Assembly: GCA_022702705.1 (NCBI GenBank)
Contig: CM040429.1
Location: 109,903,943 to 109,967,942, forward strand
Length of the DNA stretch: 64,000 bases
Direction of reading: 5' to 3'
Source of the DNA: Papilionanthe hookeriana x Papilionanthe teres
Taxonomy: Eukaryota; Streptophyta; Magnoliopsida; Asparagales; Orchidaceae
How positions within the stretch are numbered: the stretch's first letter is position 1; the number at the start of each line of letters is the position of its first letter. The notes under the pieces are model-generated. The model had not been told where the DNA came from. It made no database searches and saw only the letters and a list, made by a program, of their open reading frames with translations. Positions 56,455-64,000 of the stretch are shown one piece after another. Made by a program: the position numbers and the translations under genes.

Positions 56455-58085
56455 GGGGATTTGGCCAATTTAGCCCAATTTAACTAAAAGCCCCAATTTG
56501 ACCCATTTAACCCAAAAGTGCCCAAATTAAACCCAATGTCTACTCAATTGACCCAAATCTTGCCAAATTTCAATTCCAAACTTTAATTCAACATCTTTAG
56601 TCTTAATATAAACCAAATCCAAGCTCAATTTAATGCACATTTGAGTTCCATTTCACTTGAAATCCAAAATCCCCAATTTTTCCTAAGTGACCCAAATCCC
56701 CCAAATTGACCTAATGCCATTCAATTTCCCCTCAATTTCAATTCTAAACTTCCCATGACACTCCCCTAAACTGAATTGAACCATCAATTACCCCCAATTT
56801 GGATCCATGCCACAATCAAACCCACTTGAACCAAAAATACCCATTTTAGCCCAAATTAAACACATCTCCCAAATCCCCCAAATTGATTGCCCTACTTCCA
56901 AAATTTCCACCCAATTGATGTTGCAAACTCTTTATGACATCCTCCTAGACCGTTTGGAACCTTAAATTGGCCTTGGACCCAACCCTAGTATAACATAAAC
57001 CCAAGTTAACCCAACTTGCCTCAAATTGACCAAAATCCCTAATCAAGCCAAATTGATCCCCCAAACCAATTCAAAACCATTCCAATCCTTCTCTAAGCCA
57101 TTCATGGAAATCATATACATGATATTGCTCAATCACATAGGGTCAATTCAAGCTCAAACCAACGTTAGCCCATTTTGTACCCAAAGTAACCCAAATGAAC
57201 CCATGACACAAATTCACTAAATTGAACCAAATGTGACCAAACCAATCCCTCCACAGCCACTAAACTGACCCTAAGGACTGGGCTTGACCCACCTAGCCCA
57301 CCCTAGTGGAGTCATGGACCAAAGGTCCCCTAAATTAGGAGATCTCCTCCTTTAAATGTTTAAGCCAAAGTGATGTTTGCCATAATGACTCAACCATTAA
57401 AATCCATTGCAGTCATGGCCTGTCCACTGCCCACCTCCCCTGGCCTGGCTCGGTGGCTTAGTCGCCGAAGGAGCCCAAACCGGGAGCCACATCCATGCCA
57501 AGCAAACCCAAACTCCACCCTATGGCCAGCTAAGCCCAAAATTGCCATTAGAGCTCTTCTACACTCCACTTAAGGAGCTCTTTGCACCTGAATTGAAGCC
57601 CTCACTCCCACCCAAGCCATGGCTATTTATACCACCACTCTTCACGGCCAAAAGGTTGGCTAAACCAAACCTTAATAGAACTCTGCCCAAATCCTTCCTA
57701 CAACACAGAGGACTCAATCCCCACTGCATTCCTGCCCTGAAACCTATTGACTCAGCTCAATTTTGGAGTCCAATTTTAGTCCAGAAATAAGACATCCTCC
57801 AAAGCTTCACCAAAGTGAAATTAAACTCACCCACACCATCCCCACAACAAGAGAAGAAGTTTCCCACTGAAAGCCCCATCACCAGGCCACTCCTGCAGGG
57901 ACTTCCACCGAAGCTCCAAATCAGGTCTGGTCACTTTCATACCTAAGTAATTCACCAAGGTAAGAGGCTTCATCCCTGAGCTCCTGGGACTCAAACAAAG
58001 GTGTAGAGCATTTGATTGAAGCTTCATTTCTCAGAGCCATGGTATTAACCTCTCCTTCTTCCCGAGCTTCTCTGAATTTTCTTTG
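56455..58085. other. Inverted segment inside Tat3 LTR
   Basis: TTTGGCCAATTTAGCCCAATT at the left edge is the reverse complement of Tat2 LTR near 47535. GGTATTAACCTCTCCTTCTTCC at the right edge is the reverse complement of the Tat2 stretch near 45940. The middle also matches in reverse (CCACCCTATGGCCA, CCTCCCCTGGC). Flanks on both sides are in normal orientation. Confidence 0.85.
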
Positions 58086-58418
58086 TAATTGAGAGAAATG
58101 AAATTAGGAATATTTGGGAGGTTTTAGAAATTTATGGATATTTTTCGGGCATTTTGGTCATTTTGGGGATTTTTTTGGGAAATTTGACAATTTTGGGCAG
58201 GTTTGGTTAATTTGAGTAGTAGGGAGTATTTTGGAATGATTTTTAAAGAATTATGGGTAATTTGGGTGATTTTGGAAATTTTGTCGGATTTTAGGGTTTT
58301 GGGGGTATTTCGGGTAGGTTTATGGGCAAGGGGTTAGAAGAAATTTTTTTTTGGAAAAATTGGGATTGGTTAAAAGTGAGTAATATGGCATTGTTTAGGT
58401 TGAGTCATGGACCAAGGG

Positions 58419-60026
58419 TGATCCACTAAAAATTTAATAGTTTTTTACTAACCATTTCATACTTGTTTTTGATGATATTGCACTTTAAAGAAAAGTATTT
58501 TTCAAGATTTCATGCAAGTTAATGATTTTAGGCCTTTGGAGCAAAAAGAAGCGAAAAGGAGCAAACTTGGAGCGAAAAAGGACAAAAATGTATTTTTTTG
58601 AACTAGCACCGAACGGCGCTGTCACCAGCACTGAACTGAGCCATTTTATAGAGAGTTACAACTGTTTTGGCTGAATAATGCATCGAACGGCGCCCTATCC
58701 AGGGTCAGACAGTGCCCTATCTGAATTCAAACAAGATTCAATGTATGTGGCCGGATTTTGAAGGTTTGCTTGAGGAAACTCTTGGGAATTCAGTTTTAGC
58801 CGAATTTAAACACTTTTGGAGCCAAGTTTGGAGAGGGGGGAGAAATGAAGAGATGACTTTAGAGTTTAGAGAGAGTTTTGTTTCCATTTTGTGTAGGAAA
58901 TTAAGTTTTGTGTTTTCTCTTCTAAGGAGTGTGAGAGGAGAGGGAAAGTGAGAGATCTCTTCTTCCTTACTCATCTAAATAGAGAATTGTGTGTTGTTGT
59001 GAAGAAGGAAGACGAGTCAAAGGAATTCCTTGAGATTTGCTTGGGGAAGTGTTTGAGATAAGTTGTCTTTACTTTATTTTGTTTGTATGAAGTTGTTTCT
59101 ATATATAAAATCCATGTTTTGTCATCTTTTCTTCATGAGTCTTGGGTAGATTTCTTTGTCTTTTTCCTTTTCATGTGATGTGTTGATGTTGTGAAATGAA
59201 ATCATGTGGCGATTTATTATGGAGAATTTGTGATGACCTTTTCACTTTGAACTTCATTTATTTTTTGATCTGGCCAATCGAATTGTTAAAAATTGTTGGG
59301 AAACATATGTTCCGAAAGGATTATGAGTTCCACAATAAAGGTGAAGGTCACATTCAATGTCTATGAATGAGATACATAGTTCATGGGGATTGAGTGCAAA
59401 TAAATAGAGAAATATACTTTGATGGATGTAGAATTGGAGATTTCATAGTGACAGGTTGAAATCCTCAATTTGATCCTAATGTTTAGAAACTAAAAGCGAG
59501 AGTTAGCCTTCAAGTGAAGGGAATTCAAAGCTCTGGAGTGAGAGCCAGTATCCTCCTAGCCTAACCACGGATTTGGGGACTGAACTTAGGATTAGCCAAT
59601 GTTCTTTATACGCTGAAATATAGGTAAAGAATAGGAATTCTCCTATTTGGCACAATACATTTGCATCACTGATCTATGTCACAATAATCATCACATTATG
59701 ATTGGAAAGGAGGAAGACTCTTTCTTGCAAATAAAATTTATTATAAATTTAGTCTTGTGTTAGTTTAACTTGCTAGAGTCTAGAACGTGCTTTGGTAGAA
59801 ATAGTAACTGAAACTGTTTGTCATTATTTTAAGAATTAAACCACTTAAAATTGTGATGTGATTTGATTAGTGATTTCTGTGCTACGCCATAAAATTAAAG
59901 CCTCCCAATGGGATCGATATCCAGGACACCACTAGAGCACTGTATTACTTGAGCGATACGTATAATTGCATTAATGTGTGATTCATTATCAAACTAAATC
60001 AATATATATATATATATATATTTATA

Positions 60027-60065
<39 letters not shown>

Positions 60066-60100
60066 GAGTTCATAAATTTTGGCAAATTAAAAAAGTTGCA
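58419..60100 (+). mobile_element. Athila LTR (copy B), 5' LTR of the Athila element
   Basis: About 1.68 kb from TGATCCAC to GTTGCA. U3 has CACTTTAAAG and GGCGCC/GGCGCT boxes near 58615 and 58690. The central block GAGTGCAAATAAATAG...GAGTGAGAGCCAGTATCC and the end GGGATCGATAT...TTGAGCGATACGTATA match LTR A. A TA tract lies at 60002-60063 near the end. It directly follows truncated Tat3 LTR. Confidence 0.8.
60002..60063. repeat. (TA)n-rich tract in Athila LTR B
   Basis: TA repeats with two TTTATAT interruptions, close to the LTR end. Not present in LTR A at the same place. Confidence 0.85.
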
Positions 60101-60108
60101 CTAAGTTT

Positions 60109-60127
60109 TTGGCAACGTTATTGGGGA
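60109..60127 (+). promoter_or_regulatory. Athila primer-binding site
   Basis: TTGGCAACGTTATTGGGGA lies 8 nt after the LTR end. It resembles the Athila tRNA-Asp-type site (TGGCGCCGTTGCCGGGGA, from memory) with several C/G to A/T changes, in line with decay of methylated sites. Noncoding leader follows to 60367. Confidence 0.65.
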
Positions 60128-60367
60128 GGTAAGGTAAGAAAGGTACGGTAAGAAAAGGGTAACTGTTAAATTTTAATTTTATAGTATTTGAAATCTTATA
60201 TTTGAATTGCAAGTCATAATTGTGTGTGTTTGTTTATTGTTGGTGTGTTTATTGTGTTTGCATGCGTAATATCGAATCTATAGGTTTAGTGCCTTACGAT
60301 TCTTAATTAGAGCGTACTATTAAAAAAAAATCAAAAACAACAAAAACAATCTAAAAATCCTCATAAA

Positions 60368-61134
60368 ATGCCGAGCAACTTAAACAATCAAAATGAAAAT
60401 ATACCAAGACCTTTAAGAGATTATGCTAATCCAACAGAGATGAAATTCACTTCACTTGTCAAAAACCTGATGTTGCTGCTAATTCATTTAAGCTTAAACT
60501 TGTTACTATCCAAATGGTACAAAATAATCAATTTGGAGGAACACCTAATGAAGATCCTAACATACATCTCGCTAGTTTTCTAGAACTGTGTGCTACTTTT
60601 AAGTATGATGGAGTGTCAAACAATGTTGTTAGCCTTAAAATTTTTCCCTTTTCATCAAGGGATAAAGCTAAGGTGTGGTTAAATTCGTTAGCACCTGGAT
60701 CTATTAGAACTTGGGGAGAGCTTTTACAAAAGTTTCTGTCAAAATATTTTCCTCTTTCCAAAACTGCTAAGCTGAGGAATGATATCACATCTTTTAGTTA
60801 ATTTGATGGAGAATCCATATATGAAGCTCGGGAAAGATTTAAAGATCTTCTGAGGAAGTGTTCACACAATGCTTTACCAGACTGGTTAATAATTCAAACC
60901 TTTTATAATGGATTTGTGGGATCTTTGAATTCTATTATCGATGTTGCTGCTGGTGGATCATTAATGTCAAAAACTTTTGATGAAGCATATTCATTAATTG
61001 AAAAGATGGCTACTAATAATTTTCAATGGCCCTATGAGCGGGTAAATCCTAAGAGAGTAGCTAGTATTCATGAATCTGATGAGATAACTATGATAGTCTC
61101 TCAAATTGTTGTACTTTCTAAGAAAATAGATTGA
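60368..61134 (+). pseudogene. Athila gag
   Basis: Capsid protein of Athila. Starts MPSNLNNQNENIPRPLRDYANP. A shift near 60500 leads to NQFGGTPNEDPNIHLASFLELC, FPFSSRDKAKVWLNSL, SIRTWGELLQKFLSKYFP and, after an in-frame TAA at 60799, FDGESIYEARERFKDLLRKCSHN and EAYSLIEKMATNNFQW. Ends near 61134. The domain order is normal for the retrotransposon gag family. Confidence 0.87.
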
Positions 61135-61935
61135 TATGGAATGAATTATTCTCCAACACCCACAATGTTAGAAGAAAATTCATAAGAACAATGACAAAAT
61201 CTCAAATGTCTTATGAAACCTTGAATTTCATAAATAACAAAGTCAATAATCCTTATTCGAATTATTAAAATCCTAGTTGGAGGAATCACTTGAACCTCAA
61301 CTTGAATAACACCAATGTTGTTGTTAATCCGCAATGAGGAAACAATCCTATGAATCCAGTTGGAAATCCGAACAACCAAGGAAATACCAACTATAGACTT
61401 TCTTATCCTCCTGATTTTAATGGTAATCAACAATTTAGGGAAAAGAAGTTGTCTACTGAAGAAATTATTCTGAATATGGATAATTAAATTCAAGCTCAAA
61501 ACGTTGCAATGAAGAACATTGAGAATCAATTGGGACATATCTTTATTGCGCTTAATAATAGACCTTCTGGGAATCTTTCTAGCAATGTTGAGATCAACCC
61601 AAAAAATCAAAACAAAGAGCAAGTTAAGGCTATTCAATTAAGGAGTAAAAAAGAATTGGAACCAAAAGTTCAAAAAGAAGTCAAAGTTGAAAGAGAGGAA
61701 GTGAACATTGAGAAAGGTTCTAATAAGATATATATAGAAGAATATCCGCAAGAACCAATGAAGATAACTATTGAAAAACCACCTCCTCCTTTTCCTCAAT
61801 GACTAAAGAAACAGAATAAGGATAAAAGATTTGCAATGTTTTTTGAAATTCTTAAGAAATTAACAATTAATTTTCCCTTTGTTGAAGCATTAGAGCAGAT
61901 GCCTGATTATGCAAAGTTTATAAAGGATATACATA
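61135..61935 (+). pseudogene. Athila gag-protease linker
   Basis: Low-complexity Asn-rich coding remnant. The open piece 61509-61802 reads MKNIENQLGHIFIALNNRPSG, VKAIQLRSKKEL, a Lys/Glu-rich stretch and EKPPPPFPQ. After a stop come FEILKKLTINFPFVEALEQM and PDYAKFIKDI, which are typical of Athila just before protease. Confidence 0.75.
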
Positions 61936-62610
61936 AAAAAGAAAAGAAATTTTAAAATCCATGAGACTGTTGCACTTAGCAGTGAGTGTAGTGCAATTAT
62001 TCAGAAAAAGCTTCTTGAAAAACTTAAAGACCCGGGTAGTTTCACTATCCCGTGTGCTATAGGTGAAATTTTTTTTGGAAGAGCTTTATGTGATCTTGGA
62101 GCTAGTATTAATTTTATGCATTTATCATCTTTTAAAAGATTGGGAATAGGAGAAATTTCACCTATATCTGTGACTCTTGAACTGGCTGATAGTTCTATCA
62201 CTTATCCAAAAGGAGTTGTGGAAGATGTATTAGTAAAGGTGAATAAATTTATCTTTCTTGTGGACTTTATTGTACTAGATATGGAGGAAGATAAAGAAAC
62301 TCCAATTATTTTGGGAAGACCATTCCTTGCTACTAGGAGAGCTATGATTGATGTTCAAAAAGGAGAATTAACTATGAGATTCAATGACCAAGAGGTAACT
62401 TTCAACATTCTGAAATCTATGAAGTACTCTTCAACTGAAAAAGATGATGAGTGCTATCGAATGGAAATCTATGATTATTTGAGAGAAGATCATCTTATAG
62501 AAGTATTTAATAAAAATTTGGAATGTGAGGATGAATTTGAAAATGAAAATGAAGATGATTTGGATGATATAAAAAAAATAAAAGTTAGAATTTGTTTAAG
62601 AAAATTTTGA
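61936..62610 (+). pseudogene. Athila aspartic protease
   Basis: The catalytic stretch GRALCDLGASINFMHLSSF (Asp in CDLGAS, at about 62085-62130) is followed by GIGEISPISVTLELADSSI, FLVDFIVLDMEEDKETPIILG and RPFLATRRAMIDVQ. An acidic tail (ENENEDDLDD) ends at about 62610. The frame 62116-62610 is uninterrupted. It would process the Athila polyprotein. Confidence 0.85.
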
Positions 62611-62639
62611 AAGATTGGATACTATGGAAAATGGAGATA

Positions 62640-63557
62640 AAAGTATAATTCCATCTTTCATTAACCCTCTAAACTTAAGCTAAAATTTCTTCCTAATTAT
62701 TTAAAGTACATGGTTTTAGGAGAATCATCTACTTTACCAGTCATTGTATATTCAGATTTAAATGAATATCAAGAACAAAAATTATTGGAAACTTTAAAAG
62801 ATAAAAAATGGCTTTTAGTTGGTCTATAGCTGATATTAAAGGAATCAGTCCATCGATCTGTATGCACAGAATTTTGTTGAATGAACAACACAAACATAAA
62901 GTTGATCTACAAAGGAGACTGAACCCAATAATGAAGGAAGTGGTTAAAAAAGAGATTTTAAAGTAATTAGATGCTGGAATTATATATCATATTTCTGATA
63001 GTGTTTGGGTGAACCCAATTCATTGTGTTCCTAAGAAAAGAGGAGTGACTGTTGATGTAAATGATCGGAATGAAATTATACCGATAACACAAGTCACTAG
63101 TTGGCAAATATGTATTGATTATAGAAAATTAAACATCGCCACCACAAAAGATCACTTTCCGTTACCATTTTTAGACCAAATGCTAGACGGACTTGCTGGA
63201 CAAAAGTACTATTGCTTTCTAGATGGATATACAAGTTATCACCAAATACCTATTGCTCCTGAGGATCAAGAGAAGACTAAATTTGTTAGCCCTTATGGAA
63301 CTTTTGCTTCTAGAAGAATGCCCTTTAGATATGTAATGCACCTACAACATTTCAAATATGTACTATGTCCATATTTAGCAAATTAATTAATGATGAAATA
63401 GAAGTGTTTATGGATGATTTCTCAGTATTTGGAGATTCATTTGATGCATGCCTATACAACTTAGAAAAAGTTTTAGAGGTATGCGAAAGAAAAAATTTAG
63501 TCCTAAACTGGGAAATGTGTCAATTTATGGTTGCAGGAGGAATTGTGCTTGGGCATA
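62640..63557 (+). pseudogene. Athila reverse transcriptase, 3'-truncated
   Basis: The N-terminal part with YLKYMVLGESSTLPVIVYSDLN is heavily interrupted. Open from 63009: NPIHCVPKKRGVTV, WQICIDYRKLNIATTKDHFPLPF, YYCFLDGYTSYHQIPIAPEDQ and GTFASRRMPF. After a shift come FSKLINDEIEVFMDDFSVFGD (active site FMDD at about 63410) and the block ending GGIVLGHMIY. It stops at 63557, where an LTR begins. The thumb, RNase H, integrase and any envelope-like ORF are missing. Confidence 0.87.
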
Positions 63558-64000
63558 TGATCTACCTAAAAAATACCCATTTTTATGCCTTATTTATGAT
63601 TCAATTCTTAAGGATATTATGCTTTAATGAAAGGTATTTTCTTGTTTTAAGATTTAGATGATTAAAAAAGAGTCCAAGAAGAAAAAAGAAGGAAAAAGGA
63701 GCAAAAAGGAGAAAAAATGGAGCTTATGGAGCAAAATATTAGAATTATTGGCCTGGGGCCTAGGCGCCAGAATCCGGCGCCTAAGTGCCAGCTCGATGCA
63801 GACGCTGTTAAGATTTTTTGATGATTTTAGGTAGTTATTTTGACGGAGTTAAGCGATTATTGGAGCTTCTAGAAGACTAGAAGGTACTCCTAATATATAG
63901 AACATGTGATAAAATGCATTTTGACACAAGGAAACGATTTTAATCACGAATAGGTGTGATCCAAAGTGAAGAGGTGCGAAGGCCTGGTCATGGAGTCCGG
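63558..64000 (+). mobile_element. Athila LTR start (copy C), runs off right edge
   Basis: Begins TGATCTACCTAAAAAATACCCATT, like LTR B's TGATCCACTAAAAATTTAATAG. It has a purine-rich stretch (AAAAAGGAGC repeats) and a U3 box CCTAGGCGCC...CGGCGCC near 63770. It may be the 3' LTR of the Athila element after internal deletion, or a separate insertion. Divergence from LTR B favours a separate event. Confidence 0.7.

Larger units (their letters stand above)
52290..58418 (-). mobile_element. Tat3 5' LTR with internal inversion, right end truncated
   Basis: Begins TGTCGGCAG, has an unoccupied (TA)n at 52323-52368 and follows the same block order as the other LTRs up to about 56450. From there to about 58085 the sequence is reverse-complemented relative to Tat1 and Tat2. 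The normal orientation then resumes (GAGAAATGAAATTAGGAATATTTGGGAGG) and stops at 58418, roughly 450 bp short of the expected TCAACA end, where an Athila LTR begins. Confidence 0.8.

Noticed and set aside
57407..57790. 127-codon Pro/Leu-rich open frame
   Set aside because: It lies in the inverted LTR segment. The same DNA in the other LTRs has no matching frame.
58419..63557. Endogenous pararetrovirus (caulimovirus-like)
   Set aside because: LTR, primer site and gag/protease/RT motifs are Athila Ty3/gypsy. There are no movement or coat protein features of pararetroviruses.

Overview
The window looks like intergenic DNA from a large, repeat-rich plant nuclear genome. It contains Tat- and Athila-type Ty3/gypsy LTR retrotransposons, plant L1-type LINEs with a C-terminal RNase H, long AT-rich LTRs and TA microsatellites. 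I found no intact host gene, tRNA or rRNA. The species cannot be named from the sequence.

Layout, left to right. (1) 1-19273: Tat1, a Tat-lineage element on the minus strand, so its 5' end is on the right. It has a ~7.5 kb 5' LTR (11785-19273), a primer-binding site, a conserved leader palindrome, an extra ORF1 (11236-10251), gag, protease, RT, RNase H, a second archaeal-type RNase H and integrase. After the integrase comes a further ORF (2566-1077) ending in an ALKBH9/10-like AlkB oxygenase domain, then a 3' region with a 96-bp tandem repeat running off the left edge. The 3' LTR is not in the window. (2) 19274-21085: an Athila LTR on the plus strand with a short internal stub. (3) 21086-48318: Tat2, minus strand, truncated in RT. 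Its 5' LTR (27125-48318) is split at a (TA)n tract by three L1-type LINEs: A (27291-33237, minus), B (33327-35889, plus, 5'-truncated) and C (35931-41774, minus). (4) 48319-58418: Tat3, minus strand, retaining ORF1 and gag plus a 5' LTR. Tat2 is inserted in the Tat3 gag-protease linker, and Tat3's LTR carries a ~1.6 kb inversion. (5) 58419-63557: an Athila element, plus strand, with LTR, gag, protease and partial RT. It is cut off by another Athila LTR start at 63558 that leaves the window.

Most notable is the Tat1 extra ORF. Its N-terminal half resembles the element's own ORF1 from the start codon onward. Its C-terminal half is an intronless AlkB domain with all expected metal and 2-oxoglutarate ligands. 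A strong-looking 3' splice acceptor lies just upstream of its ATG. My inference is that a Tat retrotransposon duplicated ORF1, fused it to a captured host RNA demethylase cDNA, and expressed it from a spliced RNA. All elements here are decayed by stops and frameshifts, so present activity is unlikely.
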